From NCBI GenBank assembly GCA_019239425.1, contig JAFAZX010000103.1, positions 85,127 to 149,126 on the forward strand: 64,000 bases of DNA. Reading direction: 5' to 3'. The notes beneath the pieces were generated by a model, which saw only the letters and a list, made by a program, of their open reading frames with translations, did no database searches and was not told the origin of the DNA. This DNA is from Acidobacteriota bacterium. Its GTDB lineage: Bacteria > Acidobacteriota > Blastocatellia > Pyrinomonadales > Pyrinomonadaceae. Positions 22,386 to 30,075 of this stretch are shown one piece after another. Made by a program: the position numbers and the translations under genes. Position 1 is the first letter of the stretch, and the number at the start of each line of letters is the position of its first letter.

Positions 22386-24938
22386 TCATTTGGCTGTCAG
22401 GCGTTCGGCCGCGACGACGAGCATGAGGTAGTCGGTCGTGCCGCCGCCGAGGACGTACTCGGTCTGCTGCCAGAGGAAGGGCCAGGTCAGAAGCTCCGGG
22501 TAGTCGGGGCGGATGAGCGCCGTCCCCGACCCTACGCCGCCGGGGATGTAAGACCAGTCGGCGCGGTTGAAGCCGTAGGCGGTGGTGAGCGAACGCGCGC
22601 CCACGCCCGAGGCGAAGGAGGCCGTGTTCGGGCCGGGGTGACAGCCCAGTATGAAGTTGAGCGCGCGGAGCATGTACTCGTCGCCGAAGAGTTCGGGGAA
22701 CGCCGTGTGCAGAAAATACTGCTCGACGCCGAAGCGCTGTATGCCCCAGCCCGCGCCCCAGATGTCCGGCTCGTAGGGCACGCCGTACGGCGTCCGCTTC
22801 CCGCGCTCGTCCACCTGCGCCTTGTAAGCGCGCGCCGCTTCGGTCAGGGCGTCGGTGAACTGCCGGTCGTTCAACTTACGTATCGCGCGGCCCGCGACCC
22901 AGCCGACGCGCGGGAAGTTCCTGACGATGTCGGCGGTCGAGTTCTTGAGAAAGTCCGCATACCTCTTCCCGCCGGTCGCCAAAAGCAGCTCGACCGCCGG
23001 CTCGACTCTTTGCAGCGCGTCCCTCTCCTTCGTCCTCTCCCAAAGCTCCGTCGCGATGCGCAGGCAGTCGGCCGCGAGCTGCGGGTTGAAATTCTGCAAA
23101 ACCCTCGCGGCCGCGGCCAGGCCCGCCGCCGCCTGTAGCTCGCGCCCCGGGTTCTCCTCCGTGAAGACCCAGCGGTCGTCCGGCTCGCCCCCGCGCCCGA
23201 ACGGCGCGCCCCAGGGGTCGTGCGGCCGCGTGTCCGTCACGGCCACGCCGTCGCCGCGGCGGGGCGCGCCCGCCTCCTCCTTTTCACTTGAGCGCTTCGG
23301 GTCGAAGCGCACGTTGTCGGTCACGTTCGCGGTGTCGCCGAGCTGCGTATACTGCCGGAGCGTCGGCGTGATGATGCCGCGGTAGAGACGCCCCAGAGAC
23401 TTGTAGCCGCCGACGACCGAGAGCGCGCCGTGCTCGATCTGTTGAAGAACGTCGGGCCTCCCGTCCGGCCTTCCGATCTCGACGACGCGGCTCTGCTGGT
23501 CGATGGTCGTGTCGTCGTAATCGACCTTGAACGCCTCGTAGAGCAGCGCGAGCCCCTGCATCGTCTCGGTCTGCGACTCGACGCGGATGTCGTCGTCGCC
23601 CGCGTCGTGCCACGCGCCGCGGTCTAAGCCCGGGACTGATTCGCCGCCCGCGTACTTCGTCAGGGTCGAAGGCCCCTGCACGTAGCCGTCGATGTGGTTT
23701 TGGTTGGCGGGCGCCATCCGCGCGTCGTCCAGGTGACAGGCGCCGTGCCAGACGCGGTAGCGGTCGTTGACGCGCATGTGGCACATCTGCGCGGGCAGGA
23801 AGTATTCGAGCGTCGGCTGCCAGACGTGCCGCCTGTAGACGTCCGCGCTGATTTGGAAGGGCTCGGTCTGGTATTCGCCGTAACGGATGAAGTAGACGCC
23901 CGGCCGCTTCGCCTTCGTGAAGTCGAAGCGGAAGTAGCGGTAGCGCAGGAAGCGGCCCCACTCGGCGGGCGACTCTTCCAACACCGTCTCGAATCCGCCG
24001 CCCTCCTGCGCGCGGACGAGGACGGCCTTCGGGCGTCGCTCGTCGGATGGGTCTGTCTCGATGACGGCGACCTTCTCCTGCGCGGGGTGGTAGCCGACCT
24101 GCGAGACCTGCACGACCGGCTGGTACTTCCAGCCCGGAAGGGCGCGCGGCGTGACGAGCCACTCGACGGCGTTCGCGGTCGCGCCCTTCTCGACGAGCGC
24201 GCGGACGACGAACCAGCCGTTCGTGTGCTCGGCGCGACCGTCGAGCAGTTGCAGGTCGCCGCCGCGCACGCGCTCGACCACCATCGTCTGCCGTTCGTCC
24301 TCGGGCGCGACCGTCAGGCGTCGCCCCTCGGCCAGTTGCGCGCCCGGCCCGTTCGCCTGCCGCGGGAAGAGGCCGGGGCGCTCGTCCATGTAGAAGGTCT
24401 TGCCGAAGAGGAGGCCGGGGAAGAGTTCGAGGTTGAAGCCGACGCGCCCGGCCCACTCGTCGGGCACGGGGCGGTCGAGGTCGACGACGATGCGGAACGC
24501 ACGCCCGTCGGGTTTGATCTTGAGCGTGTAGCCGAGGTTCAGTTCGGGGTAGAAGACGGGGTTGAAGCCGCGGCGGTCTTTCTCGGGGTCGGGGTACTGC
24601 ATCCGCACGCTGATGGTCTGCGCGGCGCGGTCGACCAGGCGCTTGCCGACCTTCGGGACGGGCTGCCACTGCCCCGGCGTCGGCTCCAGGCGCAGGTCGC
24701 CGTTCGTCGCCACGCGCAGCCCGTTCTGGATGATGCCGACCCCGCCCTGATGGCTCTCCGGGTAGTAGTCGTGCGCGAGCATCACGTTCAGGCCCGGCAT
24801 CTCCAGGTACTCGAGCTCGTTGATGCGCAACACAGCCCCTTCGTCTTTAACCTGCGCGCGCAACGGCAGGACGAGCTGAGACAGCGCGAGACAGGCGGCG
24901 ACGGCGAGCGAGGCTGTGCGAGAGGTTTGCTTCGGCAT
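22386..24938 (-). CDS. GH9 glycoside hydrolase with N-terminal extension and CelD_N Ig domain
   Basis: The 850-aa exported protein has a signal peptide (LAVAACLALSQLVLPLRAQ) and an extra N-terminal beta-rich region to about residue 270. A CelD_N-like Ig domain (VSQVGYHPAQEKVAVIETDP ... FQISADVYRRHVW) and the (alpha/alpha)6 GH9 barrel follow. The catalytic base motif DAGD is in AWHDAGDDDIR near 444, and the likely acid Glu is in WQQTEYVLGGGTTDYLML near 827. GH9 enzymes are mostly endo-beta-1,4-glucanases or xyloglucanases; a minority are exo-acting on other substrates. The extension and the divergent DAGDDD make the substrate uncertain. ATG 24938 (MPKQTSR) begins the signal peptide. It is divergent from GH105, and an intact relative of the remnant at 6822. 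Confidence 0.85.
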   Translation of the reverse strand: MPKQTSRTASLAVAACLALSQLVLPLRAQVKDEGAVLRINELEYLEMPGLNVMLAHDYYPESHQGGVGIIQNGLRVATNGDLRLEPTPGQWQPVPKVGKRLVDRAAQTISVRMQYPDPEKDRRGFNPVFYPELNLGYTLKIKPDGRAFRIVVDLDRPVPDEWAGRVGFNLELFPGLLFGKTFYMDERPGLFPRQANGPGAQLAEGRRLTVAPEDERQTMVVERVRGGDLQLLDGRAEHTNGWFVVRALVEKGATANAVEWLVTPRALPGWKYQPVVQVSQVGYHPAQEKVAVIETDPSDERRPKAVLVRAQEGGGFETVLEESPAEWGRFLRYRYFRFDFTKAKRPGVYFIRYGEYQTEPFQISADVYRRHVWQPTLEYFLPAQMCHMRVNDRYRVWHGACHLDDARMAPANQNHIDGYVQGPSTLTKYAGGESVPGLDRGAWHDAGDDDIRVESQTETMQGLALLYEAFKVDYDDTTIDQQSRVVEIGRPDGRPDVLQQIEHGALSVVGGYKSLGRLYRGIITPTLRQYTQLGDTANVTDNVRFDPKRSSEKEEAGAPRRGDGVAVTDTRPHDPWGAPFGRGGEPDDRWVFTEENPGRELQAAAGLAAAARVLQNFNPQLAADCLRIATELWERTKERDALQRVEPAVELLLATGGKRYADFLKNSTADIVRNFPRVGWVAGRAIRKLNDRQFTDALTEAARAYKAQVDERGKRTPYGVPYEPDIWGAGWGIQRFGVEQYFLHTAFPELFGDEYMLRALNFILGCHPGPNTASFASGVGARSLTTAYGFNRADWSYIPGGVGSGTALIRPDYPELLTWPFLWQQTEYVLGGGTTDYLMLVVAAERLTAK

Positions 24939-24981
24939 CTTGGTTCGGTTCGTTATTAACTCGGGCACGGGTCTTTGCATG

Positions 24982-24987
24982 TATAAT
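24982..24987 (+). promoter_or_regulatory. Candidate -10 box for GH105
   Basis: A perfect TATAAT preceded by TG lies 35 bases before the GH105 start in the 83-base gap shared with divergent GH9. No convincing -35 hexamer is placed 16-18 bases upstream, so this rests on the -10 alone. Confidence 0.3.
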
Positions 24988-25021
24988 GCCCGCGCTCTTC
25001 GTCCGACTCAAAACAGGATTC

Positions 25022-26107
25022 ATGCGCGCGATGAAACTTCAAAGATTCTCGTCTCTCTCCCTGCTCGTGCTCTTCCTCTGTGTGCCCGCGTCGGCGCAGA
25101 CCGCCGACATCTACTCGAAGAAGTCCGTCCGCGCCGTCATGCAGAAGGTCTTCGAGTGGCAGGTGGCGCACCCGGTCGAGATCGACGCGCTCAACAACAA
25201 CCTCTGGGCGCGCGCCGCCTTCTACGCCGGGATAATGTCCGCGGGGAAGGCCACGGGCGACAAGCGCTACTTCGAGCAGGCGACGCGCTGGGCCGAGGGG
25301 CGCGGCTGGAAACTCGGCGACCGCCCGCGCCACGCCGACGACCACGCGCCGGGCCAGACCTTCCTCGAACTCTACATGCTCAAGAGAGACCCCGCGCGCA
25401 TCGAGCAGACGAAGTCCGTCATCGACGCGATGGTCGCCGCCCCGAAGCCCGGCCGCGAGGACTGGTGGTGGTGCGACGCGCTCTTCATGGCGCCGCCGGT
25501 GCTGGCGCGCCTCTACGCCGTCACGGGCGACAAGAAGTACCTCGACTTCCTCGACGCGATGTGGTGGGACACGACCGACTTCCTCTACGACCCGTCGGAA
25601 GGTCTCTACTACCGCGACAAGAATTTTCTGAACAAGCTGAACGCGAACGGCAAGAAGGTCTTCTGGGCGCGCGGCAACGGCTGGGTGATGGGCGGCGCGG
25701 TGCGCGTGCTCCAACACCTGCCGAAGAACCACCCGACGCGCGCGCGCTACGTCAAGCTCCTGCAAACGATGGCGGCCTCCGTCGCGCGCGTGCAGGGCGC
25801 GGACGGCCGCTGGCACCCCTCCCTGCTCGACCCGGCGGAGGCGCCCGTGCCCGAGACTTCCAGCACGGGCTTCTTCACCTACGCGCTCGCGTGGGGCGTC
25901 AACAACGGCGTCCTCGAACGCAAGACCTACCTGCCCGTCATCCGCCGGGCTTGGGCCGGCCTCGTCGCCTCCGTCGACGAGGAGGGCAAGCTCGGCTGGG
26001 TGCAGCGCATCGGCCTCGCCCCAGACAAGGTCACCGCCGACGACAACCAGGAGTACGGCTCCGGCGCGCTGCTGCTGGCCGGCAGCGAGATGTTGAAGCT
26101 GAAGTAG
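25022..26107 (+). CDS. GH105 unsaturated rhamnogalacturonyl/uronyl hydrolase-like protein
   Basis: The 361-aa exported protein belongs to the GH88/GH105 (alpha/alpha)6 family (YteR/RhiN-like). These remove unsaturated uronic acids left by lyases from pectin-type oligosaccharides by hydrating the double bond. A signal peptide (LSLLVLFLCVPASAQ) is followed by NNNLWARAAFYAGIMS, HADDHAPGQTFLELY with the probable catalytic Asp near 108, WWWCDALFMAPPVLARL and FWARGNGWVMGGAVRVL. The C-terminus has GSGALLLAGSEML. I chose ATG 25022 with AGGATTC before it; Met 25031 is also possible. Its TAG stop lies inside the left arm of the following repeat. Pectin or glucuronoxylan side chains are plausible substrates. 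Confidence 0.88.
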   Translation: MRAMKLQRFSSLSLLVLFLCVPASAQTADIYSKKSVRAVMQKVFEWQVAHPVEIDALNNNLWARAAFYAGIMSAGKATGDKRYFEQATRWAEGRGWKLGDRPRHADDHAPGQTFLELYMLKRDPARIEQTKSVIDAMVAAPKPGREDWWWCDALFMAPPVLARLYAVTGDKKYLDFLDAMWWDTTDFLYDPSEGLYYRDKNFLNKLNANGKKVFWARGNGWVMGGAVRVLQHLPKNHPTRARYVKLLQTMAASVARVQGADGRWHPSLLDPAEAPVPETSSTGFFTYALAWGVNNGVLERKTYLPVIRRAWAGLVASVDEEGKLGWVQRIGLAPDKVTADDNQEYGSGALLLAGSEMLKLK

Positions 26108-26213
26108 ACAGTAGCCAGCGGTCAGTAGTCAGTAGAAAAGCTCGGCGGCGTGTTTCAACCTTCGGGTCGGGCGCGCCGCTTTGTCTTCCTACTGTCTACT
26201 GGCTACTGTCTAC
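26104..26213. repeat. Inverted heptanucleotide repeat, GTAGACA/GTAGTCA family
   Basis: The left arm has 32 bases (26104-26135) and the right 25 (26189-26213). They pair well if one 7-base unit is skipped. It lies between convergent GH105 and GH10, and supplies the TAG stop of both genes. Confidence 0.85.
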
Positions 26214-27265
26214 CGCCTGCGGCGGAAGGCTTCGAGCAGGGCGTCGTACGCGGGCTTCTTTTTATAAGCCGCGTCGAACGGGAGCGGCGCGCCCTTCGCG
26301 CCCTTCGTGTAGCCCGGAATCCAGGTGTACTTGTCCGTGAAGCCCCACGTCTGGAAGGCCGTGCACTTCGGCTGGCGCAGGCAGGCGTCGGCGATGCGCC
26401 GGTAGATTTCGGCCTGACGTTTTAACGCCGCCGCGTCGGGCTGGCCCGCGCCCGAGGGGAGGCCCACGTCCAGCTCCGTGATGTGAATCTGCACCCCGAG
26501 CGCGGCGAGGCGCGCGAGGTTCTGCTCGATGGTGGCGAGGTCTTTCGCTTCGAGGTCGACGATGTGCGCCTGTATGCCGACGCCGTCGATGGGCACGCCG
26601 CGGCTACGGAAGTCTTTGACCATCGCGTAGACGGCGTCGGACTTCGGGTTGATTCCCTCCGTGTCGTAATCGTTGTAGAAGAGTTGCGCGTCGGGGTCTG
26701 CCGCACGCGCCCAGCGCAGGGCCTGCTCGACGTAGGCCGTCCCCTTCCCCTTCAGGCCGATGCCCGGCTGGTCGTACCAGACGGAGGACTCGACGCTCCC
26801 GTCGGCGAGGAAGATTTCGTTGACCACGTCCCAGGCGAAGACCTTGCCGCGGTAGTGCCGCATGACCTTCGTGATGTGCTCGCGCAGGAGTTCCGACATC
26901 TGCTCGGGGGTGAAGCTCCCCTTCTCCAGCCAGCGCGGGTTGTACTCGCTCCACGCGAGGCAGTGGCCGCGCACCTTCATCTTGTGCGCGCGGGCAAAGG
27001 CGACGAGGCGGTCGCCCGGCTCGAAGTTGAAACGCTCGCGCGTCGGCCGGATGGCACCCCACTTCAAAGCGTTCTCCGCCGTCAGCATGTTGAACTCGCG
27101 CGCCAGCGTCGAAGCGTACTCCGGCTCTTCCAGCAGGCGCGGCTCGGCGGCCGCGCCGACCAGCACGCCCGCGCGGTCTGCGTACTCGCGCAGAGTCTGC
27201 CCAAAGCACGCCCCACTCAGAATCAATAACAGCGCGGCGGCCCACAGAGTTTGTTTGAAGGTCAT
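26210..27265 (-). CDS. GH10 endo-beta-1,4-xylanase
   Basis: The 351-aa secreted single-domain enzyme cleaves internal xylan bonds. It has a signal peptide (LWAAALLLILSGACFGQ) and the GH10 TIM barrel: FNMLTAENALKWGAI, KVRGHCLAWSEYNPRW, acid/base Glu in FAWDVVNEIF near 149, YNDYDTEG, DGVGIQAHI and nucleophile Glu in IHITELDVGLP near 264. TAFQTWGFTDKYTWIP near the end is also typical. Its ATG overlaps the TGA of the upstream GH3/PA14 gene (ATGA), so xylanase and xylosidase are translationally coupled. It fits release of xylo-oligosaccharides for the GH3 and XylF. Confidence 0.96.
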   Translation of the reverse strand: MTFKQTLWAAALLLILSGACFGQTLREYADRAGVLVGAAAEPRLLEEPEYASTLAREFNMLTAENALKWGAIRPTRERFNFEPGDRLVAFARAHKMKVRGHCLAWSEYNPRWLEKGSFTPEQMSELLREHITKVMRHYRGKVFAWDVVNEIFLADGSVESSVWYDQPGIGLKGKGTAYVEQALRWARAADPDAQLFYNDYDTEGINPKSDAVYAMVKDFRSRGVPIDGVGIQAHIVDLEAKDLATIEQNLARLAALGVQIHITELDVGLPSGAGQPDAAALKRQAEIYRRIADACLRQPKCTAFQTWGFTDKYTWIPGYTKGAKGAPLPFDAAYKKKPAYDALLEAFRRRR

Positions 27266-29949
27266 CTTTCAGGCACCTCCGTCACGTTGCCCGTCACCTT
27301 GAAGCGGCCGCTGACGACGCCGGTCGTGCGCGCGTCGGCGTGGCCCTTGAAGCCGGGCTGCTTGCCGCCGACGCTCAGTGTGAACTCGCCCGGCTCGACG
27401 ACGCGTCGGCCGCGTTCGTCGATGACGGAGAGCTGGCGCGGGTCGAGGTTGAATGAGACCCGCCGGGTCTCGCCGGGGTTCAGCCTGACGCGCGTGAGAC
27501 CGGCGAGTGAGCGGACGGGGACGGGGTAGGCGGAGGCCACGTCGGTCACGTAGAGCTGCACGACCTCTTCGCCCGCGCGCGCGCCCGTGTTCTTCACGTC
27601 GGCCGTCACGGTCAGCCCGCGCCCCGCGCGCACGCTCTTCGCGCTCAACTTGAGATTGTCGTAACTGAAGGTCGTGTAGGAGAGTCCGTGGCCGAACGGG
27701 TAGAGCGGCTCGCCCTTGAAGAAGCGGTAGGTGCGCCCCTGCATCCTGTAGTCTTCGAACGGCGGGAGCTGTTCGACCGACCTGTAGAAGGTGACGGGCA
27801 GGCGGCCCGCGGGGTTGTAGTCGCCGAAGAGCACGTCGGCCACCGCCGCCCCGCCCTCCTCGCCCGGATACCAAGCCTCGACTATCGCCCCGACGTTCTC
27901 GTCCGCCCAGTTCACCGCCAGCGCGCTCCCGCCAAGCAGCACGAGGACGACGGGCTTGCCTAAGGCCTGAACCTGCTTAATCAACTCCTCCTGCGTACGG
28001 GGCAGTGAAATGTCCGTGCGGTCGCCGCCCTTGAAACCTTCGAGCTTCACGTCCATCTCTTCGCCCTCGACCGAGGGGTTGATGCCCATGACCATGACGA
28101 CCGCGTCCGCCCCGCGCGCCTTCGCCAGCGCGTCCTCGCGGAGCGCCTTCTCGCCGTTCGGCGGCGCCCAGACGAGCCGCGCCGAGGCGAACTGGTTCGC
28201 GTTCTCCTTGTAGTCGACCTCGACCATGTGGAGGCCGCGCTCCAACTCCACCTCCTTCGTGACAGTCCGCGTCCGCGTGTTGGAGAAATCTTCGACGACA
28301 ACTTTCCGGTCGAGCTTCAGGCGTACGCCGCCGTTGCCGTTGAAGCCGACGGTGTACCTGCCCGACTCCGGCGCCTTAAGATACCCGTACCAGCGCACCG
28401 AGAAGTTGTCAGCCGGCACGCCCGGCCCCGGTGACGCCGGCCCCCAGTTAAAGTTCAGCTCCGGCTCCCCGCGGACTAGCACCGGCTCCCCCTTCCACTC
28501 GCCGTTAGCGTAGTAACGGCCCACCACGCCTCCATACCAACCCGTGTCCACGATGTTCGGGAGGGAGGCGGCCGGCACCGGGACGACGACCGTGCCCGTC
28601 GGGTACATGCCCTGCGAGTAGAGGATTCTGGTTGAGGCAGAGACTTTGTCCCGGATGCCTTGCAGCGGCGTGACGGATTTTGAAGGCGTCCCGTTGTAGT
28701 TCCCCAACAGCACGTCGGGCGCGTCGGCGTTCGGGCCGATGACGGCGATGGTTTTTAAATCCTTCCTGAGCGGCAGCGTGTCGTTGTCATTCTTAAGTAA
28801 GACGATTGCTTCGCGCGCCGCGCGCAGGGAGAGGGCGCGGTGTGCGGGCGTGTCGTTCTCGGAGATGGGTATCTGCGCGTACTTCACCAACTCGGGCGGG
28901 TCGAACAGCCCCAAGCGGAAGCGCGTGCGCATGAGGCGTTTGACCGCCACGTCGATTTCGGCCTCCGTGATGAATCCGTCCTTCACGGCCTGCACGAGCG
29001 AGCGGTACTCGCGCCCGCAGGTCAAATCCGTGCCGGTCTTGACGGCGACGGCCGAAGCCTCGCCCTCGGTCGGCTTGAACTTGTGCCCCTTCCAGATGTC
29101 TTCGACGGCCGCGCAGTCCGAGACGACGTGGCCGCCGAAGGCCCACTCGCGCCGCAGGATGTCGAACAGTTTCTTGTTCGCGCAGGCCGGCTCGCCGTTG
29201 AGGCTGTTGTAGGCGCACATCAAGCCCTCGGCCTTCCCCTCCAGGATGGTCGCGCGGAAGGCGGGCAGGTAGGTCTCGCGCATGTCGCGCTCGTCGATCT
29301 TCGCGTCGAAGGTGTGGCGCTCAGGCTCGGGGCCGGAGTGGACGGCGTAGTGCTTGACGCTCGAGACGACCTTCAGGTACTTCGGGTCGTCGCCCTGCAA
29401 ACCCTTCACGTAGGCGACGCCGATGCGCGAGGTGAGGTAAGGGTCTTCGCCGAACGTCTCCTGCCCGCGGCCCCAGCGCGGGTCGCGGAAGATGTTGATG
29501 TTCGGCGACCAGAAGGTCAGCCCTTTGTAGCGGCCCCGGTCGCCGAGGCGCGCGGCCTCGTGGTGCTTGGCGCGCGCCTCGGTCGAGACCACGTCGCCGA
29601 TCTCCCGGATGAGTTCCGGGTTCCAGGTCGCGGCCATCCCGATGGCCTGCGGGAAGACGGTGGCTATCCCTGCGCGCGCGACGCCGTGCAAAGCCTCGTT
29701 CCACCACTCGTACTCGGGGACGCCGAGCCGCTCGATGGCGGCGGCGCGGTTCATCATCTGCGAGACCTTCTCTTCGAGCGTCATCCGCGAGACGAGGTCG
29801 TCCACCCGCCGTTCGACGGGCAGACTCGGGTCGAGGTACGGCGGCTTCGCCTGCGCCTGCGCTTTAGCTGCCGGCGCGACTAATAGAGGATAGAGATTTA
29901 AAACCAGCGCGCAGGAGAGCGCCGGGCGAAGGCGTTTCAGGTTTTTCAT
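27262..29949 (-). CDS. GH3 beta-xylosidase-type enzyme with inserted PA14 domain
   Basis: The 895-aa secreted family 3 enzyme has a signal peptide (LSCALVLNLYPLLVAPAAKAQ). The barrel shows YEWWNEALHGVARAG, FPQAIGMAATWNPELIREIG, SPNINIFRDPRWGRGQETFGEDP and the nucleophile Asp in VVSDCAAVEDIW near 280. This pattern is typical of beta-xylosidases. The second domain is interrupted at about 465-595 by a PA14 carbohydrate-binding domain (GWYGGVVGRYYANGEWKGEP, VRWYGYLKAPESGRYTVGF). A C-terminal FnIII-like domain follows (NTGARAGEEVVQLYVTD). It is probably coupled to GH10 by a 4-base overlap and would finish xylo-oligosaccharides to xylose. Confidence 0.93.
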   Translation of the reverse strand: MKNLKRLRPALSCALVLNLYPLLVAPAAKAQAQAKPPYLDPSLPVERRVDDLVSRMTLEEKVSQMMNRAAAIERLGVPEYEWWNEALHGVARAGIATVFPQAIGMAATWNPELIREIGDVVSTEARAKHHEAARLGDRGRYKGLTFWSPNINIFRDPRWGRGQETFGEDPYLTSRIGVAYVKGLQGDDPKYLKVVSSVKHYAVHSGPEPERHTFDAKIDERDMRETYLPAFRATILEGKAEGLMCAYNSLNGEPACANKKLFDILRREWAFGGHVVSDCAAVEDIWKGHKFKPTEGEASAVAVKTGTDLTCGREYRSLVQAVKDGFITEAEIDVAVKRLMRTRFRLGLFDPPELVKYAQIPISENDTPAHRALSLRAAREAIVLLKNDNDTLPLRKDLKTIAVIGPNADAPDVLLGNYNGTPSKSVTPLQGIRDKVSASTRILYSQGMYPTGTVVVPVPAASLPNIVDTGWYGGVVGRYYANGEWKGEPVLVRGEPELNFNWGPASPGPGVPADNFSVRWYGYLKAPESGRYTVGFNGNGGVRLKLDRKVVVEDFSNTRTRTVTKEVELERGLHMVEVDYKENANQFASARLVWAPPNGEKALREDALAKARGADAVVMVMGINPSVEGEEMDVKLEGFKGGDRTDISLPRTQEELIKQVQALGKPVVLVLLGGSALAVNWADENVGAIVEAWYPGEEGGAAVADVLFGDYNPAGRLPVTFYRSVEQLPPFEDYRMQGRTYRFFKGEPLYPFGHGLSYTTFSYDNLKLSAKSVRAGRGLTVTADVKNTGARAGEEVVQLYVTDVASAYPVPVRSLAGLTRVRLNPGETRRVSFNLDPRQLSVIDERGRRVVEPGEFTLSVGGKQPGFKGHADARTTGVVSGRFKVTGNVTEVPER

Positions 29950-29978
29950 CTCAATCTTGAAAGTTGAGCAAGGGGCAG

Positions 29979-30039
29979 TTCACCACAGAGACACAGCTTC
30001 AGGTCTTTAGCCCTCGACAAGCTGTGTCTCTGTGGTGAA
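29979..30039. repeat. Inverted octanucleotide repeat, ACACAGAG family (copy 4)
   Basis: The 21-base arms 29979-29999 and 30019-30039 are perfectly complementary. It lies between two tandem minus-strand GH3 genes. Confidence 0.9.
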
Positions 30040-30075
30040 ATTCAACGAACATCACATTCAAGACGCGCTGACGAT

